A DNA stretch of 57,430 nucleotides from Thiomicrorhabdus sp. (GCA_015487495.1 WFPP01000046.1:1-57430), one strand, 5' to 3'; positions 19,755 through 30,363 are shown, numbered from the stretch's first letter. Notes: a model not told the origin generated them from the sequence alone. Numbers and translations are program-made.

Positions 19755-21260
19755 CTAGGCATAATAATCGACAATATTGTCTGTTGACAGTATTTTTTCA
19801 GAAGGCTCATCATCAAAAGAAGGCGCTTCCAGTAAAGAATTAGAATCAGATGAAGCGCCTCCTTCATCCGGTGAATTTGATGCATGCTCAGAAAAAGGTT
19901 TTTGATCTCGAATATCAACCGAAGCCAAACTCACCCCTGCCTGTTCCATCATTTCTCGCAATCTCGGCAGTGCATTCTCCATGCTTTCACGTGTTACTCC
20001 ATTTTGAGCCACCAGATTCACATGCATTTTCTGATCCTTATCAAGTTGCAAAGTTACCTGAATTTGCCCCAAACTTTGAGGATTTAATGTAATCTGAGCT
20101 TGCTGAAGCCCATTATGCGACATAAACAGCACACGTTGTCCAAGTGCCTGCCCCCACTGAGGGTGTTTAACAGGAAGGTTAATGGACTGCAACCCAAGTG
20201 GCAACATACCCTTTCGGTCTGAAGCCATCAGGGAGGCAATTTCTGCCCCCCCTAACCACTCTCTGCTCTCCGGTTTTGCAATCGCATCATCCATTGCTTT
20301 CACCGCCACCTGTTGCTCAAGTGAACGTTGCTTACTCTCCTGATTTATCTGGCTGGCTTGCTGTGCAAAAAGCAAAGCTTGTTGCTGTGCCGTCTGACCT
20401 GATCCCTGCTGAAATGACTGACCAGATGCCGGAGATTGTTGCCCAACTCCCTGAGGCGACTGCCCCTCTAACGATTGCCCCCCCCAACTTGTCATCCCCT
20501 GATTCAAAGCAGAACGACTGTTTTGATTCAACGCATTCACAGGCACTCCCTCCGCTTGAACAGAAGCATCGCCTTGCATCACAAGTCTCTGTTGAGCCAT
20601 ACCCCACTCAATACCCTCGCCTTCAATCACCTCATTCATAGTTAAATTCGCATTTGAAGAGGCTAAGTCAAACCGTTGATTTGACCTATTAACCGATTGA
20701 TTTAACCCCGTATTTTCCGGATCCAGCGACTCAGCACCAAAAGCAACCGAAGTAGGCGCAACAGAGGGGGAGAAAATTCCACTTTCTAATGAACCCAAAA
20801 TCTCCCCCTCTGCATCCCCCCCTACCGCAATAATAGAAGGCCATTTTTCAGAAAAAGAAGCTGCACCATCCCCCCCCGAGTCAGCCCCTAAAACAGAATT
20901 AAATACAGAGTTAAACGCCAAAGGGAGTTGCTCCGCCGCATCCCCCATCAAATCAGATGAATTCAAAGACGCTAACTGAGTTACAACATCCTTAACAACC
21001 CCATCAATAGAAGCATCATACGGCGTAGTAATGCCCGGCAATGACTCCGAATTCAACGCCACCTCATGAAAGCCAAGCTGTTCAACTTGACGTAACGAAC
21101 CGGATTCTACCCCATCTTGTGCATCCATCATCAAAGAAAACAGTCCTGAAAATACACTCTTTTCAGGCTCACTCTCCCCATCCGGAACGGAATATAATGC
21201 ATCTAAAGGCAACTCTGCTTGAGGTATTTTAGTTATTAACGTCATAAAAACCCATCCCAA
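19755..21260 (-). CDS. fliK: Flagellar hook-length control protein FliK
   Basis: Low-complexity Q/S-rich body and C-terminal QAQITLNPQSLGQIQVTLQLDKDQKMHVNLVAQNGVTRESMENALPRLREMMEQAG. Confidence 0.92.
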   Translation of the reverse strand: MGWVFMTLITKIPQAELPLDALYSVPDGESEPEKSVFSGLFSLMMDAQDGVESGSLRQVEQLGFHEVALNSESLPGITTPYDASIDGVVKDVVTQLASLNSSDLMGDAAEQLPLAFNSVFNSVLGADSGGDGAASFSEKWPSIIAVGGDAEGEILGSLESGIFSPSVAPTSVAFGAESLDPENTGLNQSVNRSNQRFDLASSNANLTMNEVIEGEGIEWGMAQQRLVMQGDASVQAEGVPVNALNQNSRSALNQGMTSWGGQSLEGQSPQGVGQQSPASGQSFQQGSGQTAQQQALLFAQQASQINQESKQRSLEQQVAVKAMDDAIAKPESREWLGGAEIASLMASDRKGMLPLGLQSINLPVKHPQWGQALGQRVLFMSHNGLQQAQITLNPQSLGQIQVTLQLDKDQKMHVNLVAQNGVTRESMENALPRLREMMEQAGVSLASVDIRDQKPFSEHASNSPDEGGASSDSNSLLEAPSFDDEPSEKILSTDNIVDYYA

Positions 21261-21296
21261 TATTCTTAAACGATTAACACGCTTGCCATCGAAAAA

Positions 21297-21311
21297 GCAA
21301 AATCCATACCA
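21297..21311 (-). promoter_or_regulatory. Weak sigma54-like site upstream of fliK
   Basis: Minus strand TGGTAT-GGATT-TTGC; GG/GC spacing kept but the -24 element is degenerate. Confidence 0.3.
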
Positions 21312-21544
21312 CTAACAAAAATACAGAACAAACGAAACGTCATCGCCAAAAGTCTATCGCGCTCCTAGACCCATATCATAAGCGCAATCACATTTAAAAC
21401 ACGAATAAATCAACCACTTTAAAAAAATCTCCCTCACCCTTAAAACACGTAAATTTCTGCATTTATTTTTTACTACAATATCGTATTTTTTGTAAACGTT
21501 ACGACTTAATCTGACAGCTGCCCATTTCCCCCCTTAACGCCCGA

Positions 21545-21774
21545 CAGAACTTCAAGCGATGTACACGAGCAATGCGATTAAGTTTTTAAATTCGGTGATA
21601 CGCAAGACCATTAAAAACCATAAGATTTTCGGTCATGATAATTCAGCTTTTAAGGTTCTCTTTTTGGCAGTTGAATCGACCTTGCGAAATGGGAAGATGC
21701 CGATAACGGACTGGAATTTTGCCATATGGCAGTTTATGATTTTACATGAAGAACGTCTGAAAAATTACATTTAA
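21545..21774 (+). pseudogene. C-terminal remnant of an IS256-family (mutator-type) transposase
   Basis: ELQAMYTSNAIKFLNSVIRKTIKNHKIFGHDNSAFKVLFLAVESTLRNGKMPITDWNFAIWQFMI resembles the IS256 C-terminus (YTTNAIESLNSVIRK...); followed by TTTACACAAAATGATTTACAG resembling an IS256-type end. Confidence 0.8.
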
Positions 21775-21815
21775 CCCTGCGGGTGTTTACACAAAATGAT
21801 TTACAGACTTCTTGA

Positions 21816-22295
21816 TTATTTTTGTGCTCTGTTTGCAATGAGTTTTTGAGCCGCCAGTTCATCCAGCATTCGTTGCTCTCGTTTATTCATCTCAATCTGG
21901 TGCGTTTGTTTTAACTTTGTTAACAGTGCAAATAAAGACTCTTTTCTAATCTTTTTTTCCAGCCACTCTTCTCGCCCTTTTTCCACCACCCCCTTTAATT
22001 CTTCAACTTGCTTTGTTTGTGCTTCAATGGCCTGATGCAATTTATCACTAAAGCAGTGTCGGGTTTGAAGTTGTATGGCTGTCACGATTGTCGTTGAGGC
22101 AAAAGGCGTGTCAGAATATTCTTTAAGATAACTGGTTAAGGCTTCTAGTTGATTGAATTCTTGAGTGTATTTTTCTTGCACTGCCGCTAAGGTTTGAGCC
22201 GCTTTATCCAGCTCAATCTCTGCTAAATCCACCAGTTTTTGCATTCGCTGAATTCTTGAAGGCATAAACAAACCTATACTTAGTTCCATAATCAT
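21816..22295 (-). CDS. fliJ: Flagellar export chaperone FliJ
   Basis: Coiled-coil protein SRIQRMQKLVDLAEIELDKAAQTLAAVQEKY directly after fliI. Confidence 0.85.
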   Translation of the reverse strand: MIMELSIGLFMPSRIQRMQKLVDLAEIELDKAAQTLAAVQEKYTQEFNQLEALTSYLKEYSDTPFASTTIVTAIQLQTRHCFSDKLHQAIEAQTKQVEELKGVVEKGREEWLEKKIRKESLFALLTKLKQTHQIEMNKREQRMLDELAAQKLIANRAQK

Positions 22296-22336
22296 GACTC
22301 AGCACCACTGAATAGCGTTTTATATTGTGTCTATTC

Positions 22337-23680
22337 TTATGACAATGTGCTATCCAACTCTGCAACAGTGGCTTCAACCGAAAATGATTCTGACATATTT
22401 TGAGATAAAAAAGCATTTAAATCATCGTGTTTTTCAATGGCTAAATCAATGAGTGAATCCGTCCCTTTACGATACGCTCCAACACTGATAAGGTCTCTAT
22501 TTTGCTGATAACTTGAATACAGTTTTTTAAAAGCACGCGCTTTTTGCAACTGTTCATCTGGCACAATATCGACCATTACGCGACTCACAGAGGATTCAAT
22601 ATCAATGGCTGGATAACGCCCACTGTCAGCAATCTCTCTTGACAACACGATGTGCCCATCCAATACGCCACGTGCCGAATCCACTACAGGATCAGTCTGA
22701 TCATCGCCTTCGGCTAAAACAGTATAAATCGCGGTAATGGAGCCTTCGTCCTCTCGAGCATTACCCGCTCGTTCAACCAGTTGTGGTAGTTTAGCAAACA
22801 CTGAGGGGGGGTAGCCTTTACTGGCAGGTGGCTCTCCCACGGCTAATGCGATTTCCCGTTGTGCTTGGGCAAAGCGGGTTAAGGAGTCCATTAACAGCAG
22901 TACATTTAATCCTTGGTCTCGAAAGTACTCTGCAATGGCGGTGGCCAACATTGCGCCATGCAGTCGCATAAGTGGTGGGTCATCTGCTGGAGTCGCCACC
23001 ACAACGGCTCGTTTTAACCCCTCTTCTCCCAACGTATGCTTTACAAATTCATTGACTTCACGGCCACGCTCACCAATTAATCCAACCACGACCACATCGG
23101 CAGTGGTAAAGCGGGTCATCATGCCCAATAACACACTTTTTCCAACCCCTGTTCCGGCCATCAATCCAATGCGCTGACCCTGACCAATCGTTAATAGACC
23201 ATTAATGGCTTTAATGCCTACGTCCAATACTTCGTGAATGGGATGACGATTTAATGGGTTAATACGCTCACCAGCAAGCGAGACATAAGACTCCACTTCT
23301 AACGCTCCTAAATCATCCAGTGGTTGCCCAGAACCATTAATGACACGCCCAAGCATCTGTTTGCCCACGCCGATTTTTACCCCCCCCTCAATGGGTAAAA
23401 CCGTTGCATTGGGTGCCAAACCATGAGTCTCACCAATTGGCATTAAAAACAGTTTATTGTCTTGAAAGCCTACCACTTCGGCTTCAACGGGTGGTTTATT
23501 GCCATTTAAAATTTGACAACGTGCCCCTATTGGGGCAAAAGTTCCCACAACTTCAAGCGTCATTCCAACCATACGAACTAAACGACCGGAAACTTTAAGA
23601 GAAGAAGGTGGAACAAGCGATTGCTTGCAAGCATTAAGGCGGGAGATTAAGGCGTGATTAAATGCTTGAGAGTTATTCAT
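22337..23680 (-). CDS. fliI: Flagellum-specific ATPase FliI
   Basis: Walker A GLMAGTGVGKSVLLGMM; GERGREVNEFV; LLMDSLTRFAQAQREIALAVGEPPASKGYPPSVF. Confidence 0.97.
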   Translation of the reverse strand: MNNSQAFNHALISRLNACKQSLVPPSSLKVSGRLVRMVGMTLEVVGTFAPIGARCQILNGNKPPVEAEVVGFQDNKLFLMPIGETHGLAPNATVLPIEGGVKIGVGKQMLGRVINGSGQPLDDLGALEVESYVSLAGERINPLNRHPIHEVLDVGIKAINGLLTIGQGQRIGLMAGTGVGKSVLLGMMTRFTTADVVVVGLIGERGREVNEFVKHTLGEEGLKRAVVVATPADDPPLMRLHGAMLATAIAEYFRDQGLNVLLLMDSLTRFAQAQREIALAVGEPPASKGYPPSVFAKLPQLVERAGNAREDEGSITAIYTVLAEGDDQTDPVVDSARGVLDGHIVLSREIADSGRYPAIDIESSVSRVMVDIVPDEQLQKARAFKKLYSSYQQNRDLISVGAYRKGTDSLIDLAIEKHDDLNAFLSQNMSESFSVEATVAELDSTLS

Positions 23681-23722
23681 AGTTCATCATAGTTATCACT
23701 GTTAAGGCCAAAAAGAGAGGCT

Positions 23723-24508
23723 TTAGGTTGATTTTTTAGTTCTTAATTGTTGAGCGATTTCATCAAAACGTGTCTTCCAACTGTTTAACACAGATGAATC
23801 TCCCTGTTTAACACAGCAACTTCCTTGCAACAAAGCTTCGTTCGCTTTTAAAGACCACGTTTCAACCAAAGGGTTTTCCAGTGTGTTTAAAAAGCTCAAA
23901 TCCTCTGGATGCAATTCAACAATAAAGCGTTTAGAGTCATCAGGCAATGCCATTATGGCCTGCTGAACCGTATCCACTAGCCACGCTTGATGCTGTTGCA
24001 CCTCTTGTTGAATCACTTGCTGGGCAATATGCAATGCTAAATCGGTTAGTTCAGAAAAAACCTGCTGCTCAAGCTTTTCATAAGGGGTGGACAGTGTAGA
24101 TAACAGGGCATCTAACTGCTCAAGTTTAGGGGTTAATGCCTCTGAATTTTCATGCAACACCAAAGCTTTGGCTTCTTCCCGGCCTGTTTCAGCACCTTGT
24201 TGCATCCCTTCTTCATAACCTTGTCGGTAAGCTTTTTCGTAAGCCTCTTTTTTTAACAGCTCAGCCTGCTTTTTTAATTCTGGCTCTCGTTGTGCCTGAA
24301 CTCCCTGTCTATCCTCTTGGGAAGGGGGGTTAGAAGAATCATTAGGCTTTTTGGAAGCCTCTGAATCAAAACGGCTTAACTGCCATGTTTCAACATTCAT
24401 CGAAAGTGCCGAAGAAGAAACCAGGCGAGTTACAACGGGCTCTTTTTCTGGCAATTCAGCCTCTTGATTTGCCACACTTTTGTCAAATTCATCCTCAGGA
24501 AAAACCAC
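23723..24508 (-). CDS. fliH: Flagellar assembly protein FliH
   Basis: AYEKAYRQGYEEGMQQGAETGREE glycine-repeat helix and FliH C-terminus; between fliG and fliI. Confidence 0.92.
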   Translation of the reverse strand: MVFPEDEFDKSVANQEAELPEKEPVVTRLVSSSALSMNVETWQLSRFDSEASKKPNDSSNPPSQEDRQGVQAQREPELKKQAELLKKEAYEKAYRQGYEEGMQQGAETGREEAKALVLHENSEALTPKLEQLDALLSTLSTPYEKLEQQVFSELTDLALHIAQQVIQQEVQQHQAWLVDTVQQAIMALPDDSKRFIVELHPEDLSFLNTLENPLVETWSLKANEALLQGSCCVKQGDSSVLNSWKTRFDEIAQQLRTKKST

Positions 24509-25531
24509 TTAGAGGAACTCCTCAGCACCACCTGGCATCATTACTTTTTCTTCATCAGCCAAACGTCTTACTGTCAAAATAATATTACGCTGTGCTTCTT
24601 CCACGGCACTGAGTTTCACTGGGGGTCCTGTTTCCAAATCATCACGCATAATATCTGCTTGACGTTTTGACAAGTTACCCAAGAACTTCTCTTTCAGATC
24701 TTTATCCGCGCCTTTCAGGGCAACAATCAGCACATCACTCGGCACTTCAGCCACAATGGTTTGAATGCCTCGATCATCAATACCTGCAATGTCTTCAAAG
24801 ACAAACATTTTATCTTGAATATTTTTACTAATATCCTCATGCTCTTCAGCAATGTCATCTAAAATACGGGTATCAACCCCTCCACCAACCAGGTTTAAAA
24901 TTTCAGCGGCACGTTTTTCTCCACCAATGGTTGCCAACTTACCACCTTCTCCGTCACTGGAAGCATTTTCAAGTACACTGTTCAAATCAAACAACGCACG
25001 TGGTTGAATCGTTGTTAATGTTGCAATACGATAAACCACCTCGGCCTGAAATCGCTCAGGAATCCCTCTTAAAACTTCTGCTGCCTGATCTGCATCAAAG
25101 TAGGACAAAACAATGGCCACCACCTGAGGATGTTCATTACGTAACATATTTGAAATTGTAGAAGGGTGTTGCCATTTAAGTGCTTCGAGTCCCTTAACCT
25201 GGTCGCCTAACAGAGCGGCATCCATCAAATGACCACCACTATCACCCAGTGCATTCGCCATTAAAGATTGAGCATACTCACTTGGATCAATGCCCAAGGC
25301 ATCCTCTCCCAACTCATCTAAAAAAGACTGCATCACATTGTGAATATCACTGTGAGAAACATTATCCACCGAAGTCATGGCAGAACCAACCTGTTGCACC
25401 TCTCTTGGATTTAATTCCTTTAATATTTTTGCAGCTGTGTCTTGGCCCAGTGACAACAGTAAAACCGCTGCCTTATCCAAACTCGACAACTCTTTTTCCG
25501 CTCCAACTTCTTCAATTGCAGATTCTGGCAT
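24509..25531 (-). CDS. fliG: Flagellar motor switch protein FliG
   Basis: NEHPQVVAIVLSYFDADQAAEVL; MFVFEDIAGIDDRGIQTI. Confidence 0.97.
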   Translation of the reverse strand: MPESAIEEVGAEKELSSLDKAAVLLLSLGQDTAAKILKELNPREVQQVGSAMTSVDNVSHSDIHNVMQSFLDELGEDALGIDPSEYAQSLMANALGDSGGHLMDAALLGDQVKGLEALKWQHPSTISNMLRNEHPQVVAIVLSYFDADQAAEVLRGIPERFQAEVVYRIATLTTIQPRALFDLNSVLENASSDGEGGKLATIGGEKRAAEILNLVGGGVDTRILDDIAEEHEDISKNIQDKMFVFEDIAGIDDRGIQTIVAEVPSDVLIVALKGADKDLKEKFLGNLSKRQADIMRDDLETGPPVKLSAVEEAQRNIILTVRRLADEEKVMMPGGAEEFL

Positions 25532-25534
25532 GGA

Positions 25535-27223
25535 TCACTCTCCCGATAACCATTGCTTAATCACATGAGCGGCCACTTTTGGGTTTTCAGCCGCCATCAC
25601 TCGCACACGTTCCAATAACAGATGCTCTTCTTCCGAAGCCGCTCCTATTTCATCTGCCGTTTGTTCCACCTCTTTGTTCATCTCTTCCAGTGCTTTTGAA
25701 ATTTCCTCAGAATTTCCAAGTTCTTCCTCATCCTCAACCTCTTCAGGGTATTCTAAATAAGTCTCTTCTTTTTTGGAAAGGTCTCTAAGCATCGGACGAA
25801 TCACACCAAAAATAATAATCAGCACAGCTAAACCGGCCAAAATCTGTTTTACCAAATCTAGGAACCACGCTTCTTGCCAAAGAGGCGTTGTATCAAAGAC
25901 CTCTTCAGGTGCCGTTACAAATGAAGCATTCACCACACTTAATGTATCACCTCGTGTTTCATCCAATGCCACGGTATCACTGATTAAACGCCGAAAACGC
26001 AATAGTTCATCGTCTGTTAAGGGGGTACGAACCAGTGTTCCCTCTTCATTCAAAATTGTTTTATCATCCAGCACCACTGCAACAGATAAACGTACAATGT
26101 TACCAACGGATGTTTTAATATGACTGATGGTTCGATCAATCTCATAATTAACGGTTTTCTTCTCACTGGAGCTTTTTAAATTAGGGTCTTTATTTGCACC
26201 GGTATACCCCTCTTCTGGTGCAAGTCCTGCACGTGGTGGTTGATTGGTTAATGCACCAGGAATCCCGGTAGGTCCTTCATTTCGATTAATCTCTTTCTGA
26301 AATTGTTCCGAACGAATGGCTTCAGGATCAGGCTGATAGTTTTCTCGCGTCTGTTCTTGTTGTGTAAAGTCCAGTTCTGCTGTTACTTGAGCACGAACCT
26401 TTTGTTCACCACCTACAATCGGTGATAACAAGCGCACAATACGCCTTGAAAACGTCTCTTCAACCATACGAGTATAATCGAGCTGTTTCATACTCATATT
26501 CAACCCGGTATTCACCGAATTGCTTGTCAGCAATACCCCTTGTTGATTAACGACCGTAACCGATTTAGCATCCATATTGGGCACACTGGATGCCACCATA
26601 TGAACAATGGCACTGACTTGCTCTTCATTAAGCGAACGACCGGGATACAGTTTTACCACAACAGAAGCAGAAGGCTTTTGGCGTTTGCGAACAAACACCG
26701 AACGTTTGGGTAAACCGAGCATTACTCGCGCTGATTTTACGGCATTTAAAGAGGCAACCGATTTCGCCAATTCGCCTTCCAATGCACGATGATATTGCGT
26801 GGTTTCCTTAAACTGGGAAATGCCGAACCCTTGCTCAACATCCAACAACTGATAACCTGTTGCAGCCTCTTTTGGGTATCCTGCGGCAGCAAGTTTTAAT
26901 CGTAACGAAGGCACAAGTTCTGTGGGCACAAGAATTCCCCCAGAGGCATGATCAATTTGATAATCAACCGCTTGCTGTTCCAGTGTTTGAACAATTTCAT
27001 TTAAATCTTTAGGATCCACACTGCCAAAAAGGAGTGAATAGGGCTTGCTTTGAGACCAAACCAACAAGCCAACCACCAAGGCAATGGTTGCCGCTAACGC
27101 AATCACCAAACTGATTTGTTTGGCGACCGACAACGCCATTAAATTATTTAATAACGTTGAACCCGGCGCTTCAGGCACTTGAGGTTCGGGGGTTTGATTC
27201 ATTGAGGCTTGCGATTCGGCCAT
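25535..27223 (-). CDS. fliF: Flagellar MS-ring protein FliF
   Basis: YSLLFGSVDPKDLNEIVQTLEQQAVDYQI; RALEGELAKSVASLNAVKSARVMLGLPKRSVFVRKRQKPSASVVV. Confidence 0.97.
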   Translation of the reverse strand: MAESQASMNQTPEPQVPEAPGSTLLNNLMALSVAKQISLVIALAATIALVVGLLVWSQSKPYSLLFGSVDPKDLNEIVQTLEQQAVDYQIDHASGGILVPTELVPSLRLKLAAAGYPKEAATGYQLLDVEQGFGISQFKETTQYHRALEGELAKSVASLNAVKSARVMLGLPKRSVFVRKRQKPSASVVVKLYPGRSLNEEQVSAIVHMVASSVPNMDAKSVTVVNQQGVLLTSNSVNTGLNMSMKQLDYTRMVEETFSRRIVRLLSPIVGGEQKVRAQVTAELDFTQQEQTRENYQPDPEAIRSEQFQKEINRNEGPTGIPGALTNQPPRAGLAPEEGYTGANKDPNLKSSSEKKTVNYEIDRTISHIKTSVGNIVRLSVAVVLDDKTILNEEGTLVRTPLTDDELLRFRRLISDTVALDETRGDTLSVVNASFVTAPEEVFDTTPLWQEAWFLDLVKQILAGLAVLIIIFGVIRPMLRDLSKKEETYLEYPEEVEDEEELGNSEEISKALEEMNKEVEQTADEIGAASEEEHLLLERVRVMAAENPKVAAHVIKQWLSGE

Positions 27224-27310
27224 GTTTCGTCTTCTACCGTGTCTATAATAAGAATGATTGGAACCAAACCGGTATGCTCAAAAGCTCCAATCATTAAAGT
27301 GTCGGCTTTT

Positions 27311-27661
27311 TTACAAAGGCATATTAATAACCGATTTATAAGCCTCAACCAATTTATTACGAACTTGTGTCATTGCTTGAAAAGATAAACTGGCCTTTTG
27401 AGCCTGTAACATCACCTCAGACAATTCAACATCAGGTTCTCCACGCTCAAAACTTTTTTTGAGATCGCCTGATTTATGTTGCTCGTTATTGACTGCTTCA
27501 ACGGATTTTGCCAATAAATCGGCAAACCCATCTGCTTTGGCTTGACCCGTTTGCGAAGCCACCTGGTCCACATTTGCCAATTTTTCGACAGGCTTGTTCT
27601 CTGCCTGAGCAGCCAATGAGCGCATTTGCAACATTAAACTTTGAGTATCAATCTGACTCAT
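27311..27661 (-). CDS. fliE: Flagellar hook-basal body protein FliE
   Basis: [39 protein letters not shown]. Confidence 0.95.
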   Translation of the reverse strand: MSQIDTQSLMLQMRSLAAQAENKPVEKLANVDQVASQTGQAKADGFADLLAKSVEAVNNEQHKSGDLKKSFERGEPDVELSEVMLQAQKASLSFQAMTQVRNKLVEAYKSVINMPL

Positions 27662-27750
27662 GGTTCTCCAACCCTCCTAAAATAAGGGATTCCTTACATA
27701 TTTATAATCAATCCTACTGTCATTATCACACAGTTTGTTCTTCAAAAACA

Positions 27751-27765
27751 GCAATTGATGTGCCA
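27751..27765 (-). promoter_or_regulatory. Sigma54 (-24/-12) promoter upstream of fliE
   Basis: Minus strand TTGGCACATCAATTGC: exact TGGCAC-N5-TTGC, 90 bp upstream of the fliE start. Confidence 0.85.
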
Positions 27766-27796
27766 AATTACCAGCCTGCACTTCTTCAGAGCTTCC

Positions 27797-29203
27797 TTAA
27801 GGAATCTCAACGCCTTGCTCTTTTAACTTTGCCAACTTATAGCGTAAGGTTCTTGGACTAATATTCAAGATTTCTGCCGTTTTTTGACGGTGCCCACCAT
27901 TTTTCCTTAATGTTTCCAAAATAAGTTGCGTCTCCCGAGCCTTAAGATCAAGTGGGTACTCCAAAGGTTTAAACCCTTCAGACGAGGTCTGCCCCTCTTC
28001 TGAAATATCTGTGGCACTCTCCACACTAGAACCCTCTTCTTTTTTTCCCCCCCCTGATGATTTGCCACCCAGAGCAGATAAACATTCATGATCCAGTAAA
28101 ATATCATGTTCCCGAATGGTATCTCCTGACATCATAACCAAAGCACGCTGAATAACGTTATCCAGCTCACGAATATTTCCGGGCCAAGAATATTCAATTA
28201 AGCGCTTCATGGCCGGTGCAGAAACCATTGGTTCAACACGAGTGACACCACAATGACGATGTAATAAACGCTCTGTGATTGCTGCAATATCCCTTGGGCG
28301 TTTTCTTAACGGTGACAAGTGCATCGGAAAGACATTTAGACGATAAAATAAATCTTCACGAAAGGCATGGTTTTGAATGGCCTGCTTCATATCAATATTA
28401 GATGCACTTAAAATACGCACATCCAACTGAATGGTTTTGGTTCCTCCAATACGCTCTACTTCTTTTTCTTGCAATACCCTTAATAATTTTGCCTGTAATT
28501 CAGGCTTCATTTCACCAATTTCATCTAAAAAAAGCGTGCCATGTTGCGCTTGTTCAAACTTGCCAGGCATGGACTTGGCTGCCCCGGTAAATGCCCCCTT
28601 TTCATGCCCAAATAACATCGCTTCCAGCATTCCCTCCGGAATGGCTGCACAGTTAATGGCAACAAAAGGTTGTTTAGAACGACTGGACTGACTGTGAATA
28701 TAACGCGCCAAAACCTCTTTACCTGTACCACTTTCACCACTGATTAAAATACTGGCATCACTTTCGGCCACTTTTTTTGCCATCGTTTTCAGTTGTTGTG
28801 AAACTGGATCAGCTACCACAAAATCATCTTCAAGGGAGGCATCCCGGTTAAAATAAATTTTGGCTTTTTCCACCAATACCTTCGCTTCAAACGGCTTTAC
28901 AATGTAATCAACACTGCCTGCTTTCATGGCTTCAACCGCTTGCTCAATCGTACCATATGCCGTCATAAGCACCACAGGAAGGTAAGGCTTAATGGCTCGA
29001 ATACGAGTCATCAAGGTATAACCATCCATGCCATCCATACGAATGTCGCTAAATACCATACCAATCTCATCATCTAAAGCCACCAGCGCTTCTTCCGCAT
29101 TACTGACCGCCAAGACCTCAAATTCATTCAACGTCAGCGTATCCACCAGGGCTTCTTGCAATTCAGAATCATCCTCTACCACCAAAATCTTTGCAATACT
29201 CAC
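27797..29203 (-). CDS. fleR: Sigma54-dependent flagellar response regulator FleR/FlrC
   Basis: Receiver domain, AAA+ with [12 protein letters not shown] and GAFTGA, Fis-type HTH; likely GTG start at 29203 overlapping the fleS stop. Confidence 0.93.
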   Translation of the reverse strand: MSIAKILVVEDDSELQEALVDTLTLNEFEVLAVSNAEEALVALDDEIGMVFSDIRMDGMDGYTLMTRIRAIKPYLPVVLMTAYGTIEQAVEAMKAGSVDYIVKPFEAKVLVEKAKIYFNRDASLEDDFVVADPVSQQLKTMAKKVAESDASILISGESGTGKEVLARYIHSQSSRSKQPFVAINCAAIPEGMLEAMLFGHEKGAFTGAAKSMPGKFEQAQHGTLFLDEIGEMKPELQAKLLRVLQEKEVERIGGTKTIQLDVRILSASNIDMKQAIQNHAFREDLFYRLNVFPMHLSPLRKRPRDIAAITERLLHRHCGVTRVEPMVSAPAMKRLIEYSWPGNIRELDNVIQRALVMMSGDTIREHDILLDHECLSALGGKSSGGGKKEEGSSVESATDISEEGQTSSEGFKPLEYPLDLKARETQLILETLRKNGGHRQKTAEILNISPRTLRYKLAKLKEQGVEIP

Positions 29204-30348
29204 TCCAGCCCCCTCTCTGTCATTAATGGCAATCGAATTCCAAATCGGGAACCATGTCCCTCTATGGATTTTACCCACGCTTTACCGCCATGTGCTTCGG
29301 CAATCGCTCGAACCACAGCCAACCCAAGTCCCGTCCCTTTGGCTCGCCTAGTATAAAAGGGTTCAAAAATTTTTTCTTGCAAATGTTCATCAATACCAGG
29401 ACCATGATCACTGACCACCAAATCTACCCGATTATCAGAAATACGGTTTACAGACACCTGAATATCAGCCGCTTGCCCAACCACATCAATCGCATTACCA
29501 ATCAAGTTTTGTAATGCTGTTAACAAAGCATCTTTATCACCCAATACGTTCATATTACCCGGACAAGAGTCAAAAATAATACGGCTCTTTGAACCTGCCA
29601 CCTGCGTTTCAATATTTTTTTCTAATTGCACCAGCAGTTCAGCCAGCTCAATCGGTTGTTCACTGCCCTTGCCTCCTCGCGCATATTGCAACATGTCTTT
29701 TACCAGTCCCTCTAAATGATGCAAGCTATGCAATGCCTTACCAATAAATTTATTTCGTTTGTCCTCTGTCAGGCTGTCAGAATTTAATTGAGATACATAC
29801 AGCAACGCTGAAGAAAGCGGAGTTCGGATTTGATGAGCTAATGAGGCGGCCATCTCTCCCATAGAGTGCAAGCGTTGATGACGACTAATGTGCTCTTGTA
29901 ATTGACGTGCCGACGTGACATCCTGAATCAATAAAATTTTACCCATTGCTTCATCCAAAGTGGTTTCAGACAATTGATACACGACGTCTTCATGAGTAAT
30001 CAATTCTCCAGCGTCATTGGACAAAAGAAACACATTCATAACCACAATATCCCAGTCACGTCCCAAAGCATCTTGCCCCAAAATAGCCTCCGCTCCCGGA
30101 TTCATTTCAACCACTTGATTATGTTCATTTAAAACAATAACCCCAGCAGGCAACAAATTAAGCAAACGACTTAAGCGGTCTGCAACTTGACGTTTTTCCT
30201 GATCACTTTTTGCCAACTGGCCTTGTAAATGCACCACTTGTTCTTGCAATCCGTCATACGCATTGGTTAATTGCATCGAAGTAGCATTAAACAACTCAAA
30301 CGCTTCTTCCAGCTCCTTTAAACGATGCTGTTCGATTTCATTTAACAC
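29200..30348 (-). CDS. fleS: Flagellar sensor histidine kinase FleS/FlrB
   Basis: PAS-like domain, H-box MAASLAHQIRTPLSSALLYVSQL, G-boxes SDHGPGID and GTGLGLAVVRAI. Confidence 0.93.
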   Translation of the reverse strand: MLNEIEQHRLKELEEAFELFNATSMQLTNAYDGLQEQVVHLQGQLAKSDQEKRQVADRLSRLLNLLPAGVIVLNEHNQVVEMNPGAEAILGQDALGRDWDIVVMNVFLLSNDAGELITHEDVVYQLSETTLDEAMGKILLIQDVTSARQLQEHISRHQRLHSMGEMAASLAHQIRTPLSSALLYVSQLNSDSLTEDKRNKFIGKALHSLHHLEGLVKDMLQYARGGKGSEQPIELAELLVQLEKNIETQVAGSKSRIIFDSCPGNMNVLGDKDALLTALQNLIGNAIDVVGQAADIQVSVNRISDNRVDLVVSDHGPGIDEHLQEKIFEPFYTRRAKGTGLGLAVVRAIAEAHGGKAWVKSIEGHGSRFGIRLPLMTERGLE

Positions 30349-30363
30349 ATTCAGAGCCTCGGA

